Positions 1 to 5,419 of a DNA stretch of 5,563 nucleotides are shown piece by piece. Within the stretch, counting starts at the first letter, position 1. Every line of letters begins with the position of its first letter. Location: positions 1 through 5,563 of the forward strand of contig JAISZP010000204.1 of the NCBI GenBank assembly GCA_031269135.1, given 5' to 3'. Both the position numbers and the translations under genes were made by a program. The notes below the pieces were generated by a model. That model was not told the DNA's origin and did no database searches. It saw nothing but the letters and a program-made list of their open reading frames with translations. The DNA is from Deltaproteobacteria bacterium. GTDB taxonomy: Bacteria > Desulfobacterota > Desulfarculia > Adiutricales > Adiutricaceae.

Positions 1-2
1 GC

Positions 3-137
3 ACTGAAACAGACGTCAACGGCAAAAAACTCAGGCTATGTCCTTCGGCAAAACCAGGAGCAGCTCGCGTATTCAGGGCTCTTGGCGTGGACTTTCCGAA
101 GTCGGTTGATTTGCTCGGCAAAGTTGAAACAGCCTAA
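3..137 (+). CDS. 3' end of a gene cut by the window edge, probable IS4/IS1634-type transposase C-terminus
   Basis: An open frame runs from the left edge to TAA at 135-137 and gives 44 residues. It ends with the pattern RVFRALGVDFPKSVDLLGK, preceded by LRLCPSAKP. DDE transposases of the IS4/IS1634 group often end with a short helix of the form 'xIFxALGxxxPKxx' just before the stop, and that resemblance is the only basis for the call. The catalytic DDE residues would lie outside the window. A competing frame (1-141) is also open but gives a less protein-like, Gln/Ser-rich sequence. The right inverted repeat of an element cannot be identified without its left end. The tail of an unrelated protein is possible. 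Confidence 0.38.
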   Translation, partial: TETDVNGKKLRLCPSAKPGAARVFRALGVDFPKSVDLLGKVETA

Positions 138-207
138 CTAAGGCCGTCTGGTCAAGATCAAAACACGTTTACTTTTACTGAATTTATAGATATAAAAGAT
201 TCAATAC

Positions 208-225
208 ACACGCTAAACACGCTAA
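208..225. repeat. 9-bp perfect tandem duplication
   Basis: ACACGCTAA occurs twice back to back in the AT-rich stretch. Two copies only, so this looks like a slippage product rather than an iteron array. Confidence 0.8.
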
Positions 226-286
226 ATATGTTAGATGATATATTTAAACGTGATGAATAAAATAGGCATAAACATCAAATAATGGC

Positions 287-333
287 GAAAACGGTTTTAG
301 CCGTTTTCACTACGTTTTTTCCATCGTTTTTTT
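287..333 (+). terminator. Hairpin followed by two T-tracts, terminator-like
   Basis: GAAAACGG (287-294) and CCGTTTTC (301-308) form a perfect 8-bp stem around the loop TTTTAG. T6 (315-320) and T7 (327-333) follow. The first T-tract begins six bases after the stem and the stem is only moderately GC-rich, so this is not a textbook intrinsic terminator. It lies about 150 bases downstream of the left-edge gene and could end its transcription. As an alternative, the inverted repeat could be a protein-binding site. Confidence 0.4.
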
Positions 334-445
334 GCCTTGATTTCTGGACGTTCGCAAAAACCAACTGTCGAACACCGGCCTAAACTGGGCGGATAGCCGG
401 TTGACGGCGTCATATTCTCACGCTTTACGCGTCGTCGTCGCCTTC

Positions 446-800
446 AAAGCCTCAGGTAGGCCGTTTCGGCCAAAACGACGATCTCGCTGCCGCAAAGCCG
501 AAGCGTATGGCGGGGCACAACGGCGGCGGACCTTGCGGACGCCGAGGCTCTATTCGACCCAGCTCGCTCTTGCTGTTGCGAGTGCTTTACCGTTACGGCG
601 ATAGGGTCCTCCCTCGGAACAATGCCGAAGCTTCATGACGGCGCACCAAGGCAACTGAGCAAGATGAACCCCGGGCTATTTTCCGCCTTGCCGAATGTTA
701 TGAAAACGCCGAGGGAGCAGCCGTCGTCTTTATAAAGTCCAAGCGACTCCCGCAGAAGACGACCGGTCTCGACCGGCGAAAATCCATAGTTCACCTTGAA
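446..800 (+). pseudogene. Degenerate Sel1-repeat gene copy, frameshifted and with an in-frame stop
   Basis: This stretch aligns in order with about 1134-1495 of the intact Sel1 gene, residues ~95-215. Segment 465-491 reads FGQNDDLAA against LGEGDDVAA. Segment 532-555, in another frame, reads LADAEALF against LGDADAQF. From 588, in a third phase relation, TTTACCGT and GATAGGGTC match TTTACCGT and GATGGGGTC. Positions 660-701 read QDEPRAIFRLAECY against QDHPEAIFRLALCY, and 11 consecutive bases (675-685 and 1361-1371) are identical. Small indels separate the frames (extra bases near 509-518, a codon near 609-611), and TGA at 636-638 replaces a Glu codon. No start or ribosome binding site can serve it. 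Because it maps to the middle of the neighbouring gene rather than to missing N-terminal sequence, it looks like the remains of a tandem paralogue. Confidence 0.75.
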
Positions 801-837
801 ACCATAGTTCACCTTGAATCCATAGATCGCCTTGAAT
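784..837. repeat. Three tandem 18-bp repeats
   Basis: Units start at 784, 802 and 820 with consensus CCATAGTTCACCTTGAAT. Units 1 and 2 differ only in the last base; unit 3 has GATCG in place of GTTCA. The period is six codons, so any frame through it stays in phase. In the phase of the upstream relic it reads SIVHLE-TIVHLE-SIDRLE. The array joins the end of the Sel1 relic to the start of the intact gene and has probably grown from relic sequence. Confidence 0.85.
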
Positions 838-850
838 CCCCCTTTAATCC

Positions 851-1930
851 ATGGAAAAGGAGACTCCTTTGCTCCAATCACCCGCAGACATCACGAAAAA
901 GGCCGCCAAAGGCGACGCCATAGCGCAGTTCCTTTTGGCTCGGATGTCCTTCACCGGCGATGGAGTCGCGGTCGACAAAGTCAAAGCCGCAGAGTTGCAT
1001 GAGAAAGCTGCGGCTCAAGGTCATAAAGAGGCGATGTACAGCCTGGCTCATGCTTGCGATGTCGGCGACGGGATCGATGTGGACAAAGTCAAAGCCGTGA
1101 AGTGGTATGAGAGAGCCGCAGGGATAGGTCACAAAGCGGCAATTTTCAGGCTGGCCGAAATCTACGCTCTTGGCGAAGGCGATGATGTTGCTGCGGACAA
1201 AGACAAAGCCCGACACCGGTACGAAAAGGCGGCGGCTCTTGGCGACGCCGACGCCCAATTTAAACTGGCGGAAATTTACCGTAAAGCCGATGGGGTCCCT
1301 ACGGACTATGACATAGCTTTTGAATGGTACGCCAAGGCGGCCCGGCAGGATCATCCCGAGGCTATTTTCCGACTAGCCCTTTGTTATGATGAAGGCTTCG
1401 GTGTGGACGACTTCGACCCCGCCAAGGCCAAACAACTCCTTCGGAAGGCGTCCAGTCTTGGTTTGCGGGAAGCGGCGGAACACCTTGCATTCCTTGAGGA
1501 GCATGAGGCTAGTTTGGCCGAATTTGTCAAAGACGACATAAAAAAAGCCAACGAAGGCGACCCCGTTGCCCAGGTAAATTTGGCTATAGCGTACGAAAAC
1601 GGCGAAGGGGTGGAGATGGACAAGCTAAAAGCCAAGGAGTGGTATGAGAAAGCTGCGGCTCAAGGCAACAAACTTGCAAAGCACCTCCTGGCCCGCAAAA
1701 ACGATAAGGTCCAACGCAGGCCTACCGCTCAGGACAGAGCCAAAGATGTGGAAAAGTACACCAAAGCGGCTCAACAGGGCGATCCCATGGCGATTTACAA
1801 ACTTGCCGTGTTTCATAAAGACGGCCATGGGGTGCCAGCTGACCCCGTCAAGTTCAGGCGATTGCTGCAGGTGGCGGTCGATCTTAATTTGCCTGAGGCC
1901 ATAAATCTTCTTAAGCATCTTGATGAGTAG
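851..1930 (+). CDS. Sel1-repeat (SLR, TPR-like) protein
   Basis: The 359-residue product consists almost entirely of Sel1-like repeats of about 36 residues, each with an [A/L]xFxLAxxYxxGxGV turn and a KAxxWYxKAAxxG helix. Seven units are visible, at about residues 23-58, 59-94, 95-131, 133-168, 169-205, 237-273 and 310-348. Non-repeat linkers lie at ~206-236 and ~274-309. Sel1 repeats form alpha-solenoids that act as protein-interaction scaffolds, and no catalytic motif is seen. The N-terminus (MEKETPLLQS) is polar, with no signal peptide or membrane segment, so the protein should be cytoplasmic unless exported by a specialised system. Some Sel1 proteins of host-associated bacteria are secreted effectors, but nothing here shows that. 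TAA at 845-847 is in frame just upstream, so the start is ATG 851 or TTG 869. The latter has the better ribosome binding site and would remove six residues. The gene is preceded by a relic copy of itself and stands alone. Confidence 0.9.
   Translation: MEKETPLLQSPADITKKAAKGDAIAQFLLARMSFTGDGVAVDKVKAAELHEKAAAQGHKEAMYSLAHACDVGDGIDVDKVKAVKWYERAAGIGHKAAIFRLAEIYALGEGDDVAADKDKARHRYEKAAALGDADAQFKLAEIYRKADGVPTDYDIAFEWYAKAARQDHPEAIFRLALCYDEGFGVDDFDPAKAKQLLRKASSLGLREAAEHLAFLEEHEASLAEFVKDDIKKANEGDPVAQVNLAIAYENGEGVEMDKLKAKEWYEKAAAQGNKLAKHLLARKNDKVQRRPTAQDRAKDVEKYTKAAQQGDPMAIYKLAVFHKDGHGVPADPVKFRRLLQVAVDLNLPEAINLLKHLDE
855..862 (+). promoter_or_regulatory. Strong Shine-Dalgarno inside the annotated Sel1 ORF, pointing to TTG 869
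   Basis: AAAAGGAG lies six bases before an in-frame TTG (869-871, codon 7 if ATG 851 is used). The bases ahead of ATG 851 (pyrimidine- and A/T-rich, 830-850) contain no purine-rich ribosome binding site. This favours TTG 869 as the real start, although ATG 851 is the better codon. Confidence 0.5.
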
Positions 1931-2160
1931 GTGTTGTCGCTGATGGGCGCAGGACTCCGGCAAACCAAACCAGTCCGTTTAAAGGCCTTCTCGGAACGTC
2001 GCTTCGCAGGCCTTGACGTTTTGCCCCAATTACCGCTCTCGCCTTGAAAGACTCAAGGCTCTTCGCCATAAGGTTCACCTACCCACGAATTATCTACCAT
2101 CGATTCACCTGCCATCGTTGCGCGCCGGCGAGGTCGCCGTCAACGAGGCTAAAGCCTTCT

Positions 2161-2176
2161 CCAAGTTTAAACTTGG
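2161..2176. promoter_or_regulatory. 16-bp perfect palindrome, possible operator
   Basis: CCAAGTTTAAACTTGG is fully self-complementary, with an AT core and CC/GG ends. This is the form of a site for a dimeric DNA-binding protein, but no gene starts close downstream that it would obviously control. Its right end runs directly into the CTTGGN hexamer array, so it may partly be a by-product of that array. Confidence 0.35.
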
Positions 2177-2212
2177 TCTTGGGCTTGGGCTTGGGCTTGG
2201 CTTGGACTTGAT
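2172..2212. repeat. CTTGGN hexamer array, about seven units
   Basis: Units are CTTGGT, three exact CTTGGG, a 5-bp CTTGG, CTTGGA and CTTGAT. Three identical adjacent units suggest recent slippage. The array would encode Leu-Gly dipeptides in one + frame and Pro-Ser on the - strand, but neither frame is supported as a gene. Confidence 0.85.
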
Positions 2213-2312
2213 GGACAAAAGCCGCCTTATCGTCAACGACCTAAATCCTTTCGTTTGCCGAAAACCAGACTCCGGCTGTCTTTGAGACTTTTGCCGAACG
2301 CCTTTCCCCAGT

Positions 2313-2368
2313 CGCTTTTCCCTGGTCACCTTCCCCTTGCCGCTTTTTCCTGGTCGCCTTCCCCCGAC
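2313..2368. repeat. 28-bp tandem duplication in a pyrimidine-rich tract
   Basis: Copies at 2313-2340 and 2341-2368 share the core CGCTTTTYCCTGGTCRCCTT and then CCCC, with two mismatches in the first 24 bases and a divergent last four. The period is not a multiple of three, which argues against growth within a coding frame. Confidence 0.8.
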
Positions 2369-2377
2369 AACCAGGGC

Positions 2378-2409
2378 TTTTGCAAGCCGCTTATTTTGCA
2401 AGCCGCTTA
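2378..2409. repeat. 16-bp perfect tandem duplication
   Basis: TTTTGCAAGCCGCTTA occurs at 2378-2393 and again at 2394-2409 with no mismatch, ten bases after the 28-bp duplication ends. Perfect identity implies a recent event. Confidence 0.9.
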
Positions 2410-3003
2410 TCAGCTAGCGGCAGCGCCATATCGGCGCCCCCGCCCGAACATTTTCACTTGCCCCTAATAATCAAATAATCAAGCGTCGCCGCCGTCGGCC
2501 GCAACTCTATTTTCGAGCATAATCGTCGCAAGGTCGCCGCAAGGTTTTTGCCGGCGGCATCGACGGCTTTTGTTCGCGCCGCCGCTTTCAAATGCGCCTA
2601 TCAAAAAGGTTCCCAAGCGAGCGCTTGACGCCGCCTTCAGACTTTTCTGCGAGAGACGTCGCCTCGCGCCGGTTATCCATCCTTGATTTTCTGAATGCTC
2701 CCTGGACGCTTTTAAGCAGTCAACCTCTCAGACGACCGAGTCGTCGAAAGTCTCCACGGGCAACTTTTTCGCTGACCGACATTGGCGTATCGTCGCTGCG
2801 AGCAATGCCGGTTCGGAATATTCTCCTCCAATCCGTTCAGACGGTTAGGCGGTTAGATTCCGATTCGACGGAGCTTCCCCATTTTTGTCTTTTTTGGCTG
2901 CCGACTTCTGGTTACAATCGACAAAAGCGTAAAAAATCTTAAAACGCGGCTAAATCCATTCAGCTAATATGTCGATTTTACTAAATATTTATTTTTGTCG
3001 TTT

Positions 3004-3019
3004 TGGCATTGTAGTTGCT
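3004..3019 (+). promoter_or_regulatory. Sigma-54 (-24/-12) promoter of the NifA-like gene
   Basis: TGGCATTGTAGTTGCT matches the consensus TGGCAC-N5-TTGCW. GG (3005-3006) and GC (3017-3018) are separated by exactly ten bases, as required for RpoN. Upstream DNA at 2930-3000 is AT-rich, suitable for bending or IHF binding. No clear TGT-N10-ACA NifA site was found; TGT-N10-AAA at 2970-2985 is a near miss. Transcription would begin near 3030, leaving a leader of about 78 bases before ATG 3108. The -12 element coincides with the upstream TTG (3015) of the longest open frame, which rules against that start. Confidence 0.7.
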
Positions 3020-3107
3020 AGATTTTACAATATCAGTGCTTTTCAAGAGAGTTCACGAGAAAGCCGTTTATGCTCGCAGCAACTTAACCAGAAGCGATCA
3101 ACACCAG

Positions 3108-4748
3108 ATGGATAGTCAACCGCCAAAGATCAATGATGGCCTTTTGTCGGCGCCCGCCAAGTCAACCTCGCCGGTAGAATCTTCTCTTGAAAACCGAGAG
3201 GCTGGTCTGGTCAATCTCTTTTTGACCGTCTCGGGTTTAATGGCCAACCAAGGCGGTCTCAAGTCCGCCATGGAATCGATTTTGTCCTTCATGCTCTATG
3301 GATTGGGCGTAAAAAAAGCCGCCGTGCAGCTGCTTGAAAGGTCGTCCGGCAAACTCATATTAAACCTATCCCAGAGTCAAACCAAAGAAAAATGGGTACA
3401 GGGTTTCGACTCGGCAATCATCGACGAGGTCCTTAAAAATGGCCAGCCTATCGTCATCGGACGCTTTGAAAACGATCCTTTCTTTTCCCAGCAGTCGAAC
3501 AACGACCCGCAAGACTCGGATCGTTCATTTGTCTGCATCCCCATCACTTTGCGGGGACAAATCTTAGGTTGCCTTAGTTCGCAAGGATATTTTCAAGATT
3601 CCATCGCCTTTCATGACCACCTTGACATCCTGTCTGTAATCTCCAACATCTCCGCAAATTTCATCGCTCTGCACTTGCTGGAAACTATCGATAAAGCCAA
3701 TTTAGAGCGTAAAATTCAGTCTCTTTCAGCCGAAATCAAGCACCTCAGACGTAGAAGCCACCCGGCTAATCTTGTAGGCGCCTCAAAGGTCATGCAAGAT
3801 CTCTATTACCTGATTAAGAAGGTCGCCTCCAAGAAAACGACGGTCCTTCTAATCGGCGAGAGCGGAGTAGGAAAAACGACGGTGGCCAACAGCCTGCACT
3901 ATGGTTCAAACAACGCCTTCGGCCCTATAGTTAAAATAAAATGCGCGGAGCTTACTCAGGCGTACGCTGAAAAAGACCTCTTTGGTCACGAAAATGGAAC
4001 TCTACAACCACATTTAGAAAAAGGTCTATTGGAAGAAGCCGACGGAGGAACAATCTTTTTCGACGACATTTCCGAACTTCCCCTGAGACTTCAGCCGAAA
4101 CTATTGAGGGTCTTGAAAGAAAAGACTTTTGAGAGGGTTGAAGGAGAAACGCCCATAAACCTGAACGTCAGAGTCATCGCGGCCACCAATAAAGACTTGG
4201 CTCAAATGGTGGCGAAAGGGCAGTTTATGGAAGAGCTGTACTACAGCTTAAGCGTTTTTCCTATAACCATTGCGCCGTTAAGAGAGAGGGAAAGCGATGT
4301 GCTGATGTTGGCTAAGCATTTTTTGAACCTCTATTCGCAAGATTGCGGCAAAAAGATTACGACGATCGCCCCGCAGGCGACCAAGCTGCTTTTAGCCTAC
4401 GACTGGCCGGGAAACGTCAGAGAACTGGAAAACGTCATTCATCGAGGGGTAATACTCTCTGAGGGAGAATCGCTTCAGACTCACGATCTGCCGCTGAGCC
4501 TAACCCTGCCCGGTTTAGGAAAACCCAACTACGGCTTGGATGCCCGCCTGACCAACTATGAAAGAGGTTTGCTCATCGACGCCTTAAGACATTACTGCGG
4601 CAACGTCTCGAAGGCGGCCAGAGATCTTGGGCTTACCAGACGCTCCATGGGGCTTAGGATGAAGCGTTTGAACTTGGACTACCGAGATTTTAGGCCGGAT
4701 AAACCCAGCCCTCATGAACCAAAGCAGACAGATTCCGATCGACTATAG
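3108..4748 (+). CDS. NifA-like GAF-AAA+-Fis transcriptional regulator with degenerate sigma-54 activation motifs
   Basis: Counting from ATG 3108 (546 residues), a GAF-type sensor spans ~29-194, a short charged helical linker ~195-216, an AAA+ domain ~221-464 and a Fis-type helix-turn-helix ~480-525. The ending (GNVSKAARDLGL, then MGLRMKRLNLDYRDFR) is of NifA/AnfA type. Walker A (GESGVGKT, 250-257), sensor I (AATN, 358-361) and sensor II (PGNVREL, 434-440) are kept. Other motifs are not: the GAFTGA loop reads GTLQPH (297-302) and is followed by a two-residue-shorter segment, Walker B reads IFFDD (316-320) with the catalytic Glu replaced by Asp, and FREDLYYRL reads FMEELYYSL (373-381), losing both arginine fingers. 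It may bind ATP and DNA but probably cannot activate sigma-54 polymerase normally. No phosphoreceiver domain or rhizobial-type Cys motif is present. The frame is open upstream to TTG 3015, but that codon lies in the sigma-54 promoter; ATG 3108 has only a weak AGAAG upstream, and GTG 3036 is the alternative. It is not called nifA because the core motifs are missing. Confidence 0.9.
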   Translation: MDSQPPKINDGLLSAPAKSTSPVESSLENREAGLVNLFLTVSGLMANQGGLKSAMESILSFMLYGLGVKKAAVQLLERSSGKLILNLSQSQTKEKWVQGFDSAIIDEVLKNGQPIVIGRFENDPFFSQQSNNDPQDSDRSFVCIPITLRGQILGCLSSQGYFQDSIAFHDHLDILSVISNISANFIALHLLETIDKANLERKIQSLSAEIKHLRRRSHPANLVGASKVMQDLYYLIKKVASKKTTVLLIGESGVGKTTVANSLHYGSNNAFGPIVKIKCAELTQAYAEKDLFGHENGTLQPHLEKGLLEEADGGTIFFDDISELPLRLQPKLLRVLKEKTFERVEGETPINLNVRVIAATNKDLAQMVAKGQFMEELYYSLSVFPITIAPLRERESDVLMLAKHFLNLYSQDCGKKITTIAPQATKLLLAYDWPGNVRELENVIHRGVILSEGESLQTHDLPLSLTLPGLGKPNYGLDARLTNYERGLLIDALRHYCGNVSKAARDLGLTRRSMGLRMKRLNLDYRDFRPDKPSPHEPKQTDSDRL

Positions 4749-4848
4749 TCGAGAGATTGAGCGCTGGGATAGCTACAGACCAAGATTGCTTGGAAGGATC
4801 CTGCATAATCGGCGGCGCCCGGTCGCCATTACGGGAAGTCCCATCTGA
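4714..4848 (+). CDS. Possible 44-residue ORF overlapping the regulator's 3' end, perhaps a truncated gene start
   Basis: ATG 4714 begins a frame that overlaps the last 35 bases of the regulator and ends at TGA 4846. The product is MNQSRQIPIDYSREIERWDS followed by YRPRLLGRILHNRRRPVAIT and GSPI. Its balanced composition (Tyr, Trp, Ile, Arg, Glu, Pro) looks more protein-like than the surrounding frames and resembles the N-terminal stretch of a longer protein that has lost its remainder. No Shine-Dalgarno is visible ahead of it, so expression would depend on translational coupling to the regulator. I do not recognise a family. A chance frame through overlapping coding DNA remains quite possible. 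Confidence 0.25.
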   Translation: MNQSRQIPIDYSREIERWDSYRPRLLGRILHNRRRPVAITGSPI

Positions 4849-4903
4849 GACGCGGCAACATTGCCGTGCTTGCGGTTCAAAATAGCGCCAGACTGCAAAA
4901 TTG

Positions 4904-4929
4904 ATTAAGGGATTAAATCGTCCCTTAAT
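4904..4929. terminator. 9-bp stem-loop downstream of the regulator, weak terminator candidate
   Basis: ATTAAGGGA (4904-4912) pairs perfectly with TCCCTTAAT (4921-4929) around the loop TTAAATCG, extendable by one G-T pair. It lies about 155 bases after the regulator stop. No T-tract follows immediately (only CCTTTT some 11 bases on), so it is a poor intrinsic terminator and might instead be an operator-like inverted repeat. Confidence 0.3.
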
Positions 4930-5108
4930 TCCGCAAATTACCTTTTGGATTCGCCGTTTGACGCTGGACATAACGGCTTTGCCTGGGGCAATTGTTTGAG
5001 ACGCCGCTTGCGTAAAGAAAAAGGCTTATATTGCTTGGCTTTAAGAGGCAAATCCAATTTGCGGGCCATCATCAAGGGCAACCCGCCCTGAAACACTGAG
5101 CAAAAACA

Positions 5109-5173
5109 TCAATGCGACGTCTCAATGGAAGGTCACAGCGAAAAGTTTCAATGGAAAGCCTCAATAAATCTCA
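5109..5173. repeat. Degenerate ~13-bp tandem array with TCAATGGAA core
   Basis: Units begin with TCA at 5109, 5122, 5133, 5148 and 5161, with lengths 13, 11, 15, 13 and 13. The core TCAATGGAA is exact at 5122-5130 and 5148-5156, and is partial in the others (TCAATGCGA, TCACAGCGA, TCAATAAAT). The array is short and diverged, with no spacers, so it is not a CRISPR. Confidence 0.5.
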
Positions 5174-5419
5174 GCCGCCGCATCTATCCTACCTACGATG
5201 CCCATGGCCTGCTTTTCGACCACCTCGCGCTTATCTCCATCCTCGCCTCAAACATTCATTCCCAAACTCGACTGAGACGAATCATCACCGTCACGATTAT
5301 AGCCGGACTCGGCGTCCGTGATGTTCTGGGACCGCGACGAAATAGATCTCGCGCCGCAACATAAACATACGGCGCCGTCACTCAAAGCCGCGTCAAGTCG
5401 CTGTTTGAAGAAGCTATGC

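Larger units (their letters stand above)
138..445. other. AT-rich gene-free stretch
   Basis: No supportable gene is seen on either strand. Positions 155-285 are clearly AT-richer than the flanks. The stretch holds a perfect 9-bp tandem duplication (ACACGCTAA at 208-216 and 217-225). It also has a widely spaced 8-bp inverted pair, CACGTTTA at 164-171 and TAAACGTG at 245-252. A hairpin at 287-308 is followed by T-tracts. If the left-hand gene is a transposase, part of this stretch may be the right end of its element. The AT-rich patch could also hold a promoter, but no convincing -35/-10 pair was found. Confidence 0.5.
1931..3000. other. 1.07-kb gene-free stretch rich in small tandem duplications
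   Basis: No open frame here has a ribosome binding site, a recognisable domain or protein-like composition. The longest, 2592-2942, encodes a Ser/Arg-rich 116-mer with nothing recognisable and is not called. Listed separately are a 16-bp palindrome, a hexamer array, and 28-bp and 16-bp tandem duplications. Minor items are an 8-bp tandem pair (CGGTTAG+G/A, 2842-2857) and small inverted repeats at 2614-2627 (CAAGCG-AG-CGCTTG) and 2731-2745 (GACGAC-CGA-GTCGTC). The + strand is strongly pyrimidine-rich around 2300-2365. The last 60 bases turn AT-rich and lead into the sigma-54 promoter. No terminator is visible after the Sel1 stop codon. Eroded former coding DNA is a plausible reading. Confidence 0.6.

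Noticed and set aside
401..604. 67-codon + frame rich in Arg and Ala
   Set aside because: It has no ribosome binding site and crosses the frameshifted Sel1 relic, whose homology is carried by other frames for most of its length.
633..881. 82-codon - strand frame with GFKVNY repeats
   Set aside because: The repeats simply reflect the 18-bp tandem array read backwards, and the rest is antisense to the Sel1 relic.
878..1963. Three - strand frames of 83-158 codons opposite the Sel1 gene
   Set aside because: They are antisense shadows of a clearly coding + strand gene with no motifs of their own.
2013..2401. Overlapping + and - frames with Leu-Gly or Pro-Ser runs
   Set aside because: The low-complexity runs come from the CTTGGN array, and no start signal or domain is visible on either strand.
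2670..2680. TTATCCATC resembling a DnaA box
   Set aside because: It is a single imperfect match to TTATCCACA without neighbours or an origin context.
2592..2942. 116-codon + frame
   Set aside because: It is Ser/Arg-rich with no ribosome binding site and no recognisable motif. It could be expressed, but the sequence offers no support.
3015..3107. N-terminal extension of the regulator from TTG 3015
   Set aside because: The codon overlaps the -12 element of the sigma-54 promoter and lies before the expected transcript start; no ribosome binding site precedes it.
4739..4752. 14-bp palindrome TCGACTATAGTCGA over the regulator stop codon
   Set aside because: It is short, overlaps coding sequence, and leaves only a 5-bp stem as RNA; a chance occurrence is likely.
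4690..4971. 93-codon - strand frame
   Set aside because: It partly lies opposite the regulator's 3' end, and shows no start signal or family resemblance.
5109..5173. Possible CRISPR repeat (TCAATGGAA recurring)
   Set aside because: Units are contiguous and only about 13 bp, with no spacers and no cas genes nearby.
5112..5364. Two overlapping + frames of 69 and 79 codons
   Set aside because: Neither has a ribosome binding site or motif, and their starts fall in the 13-bp repeat.
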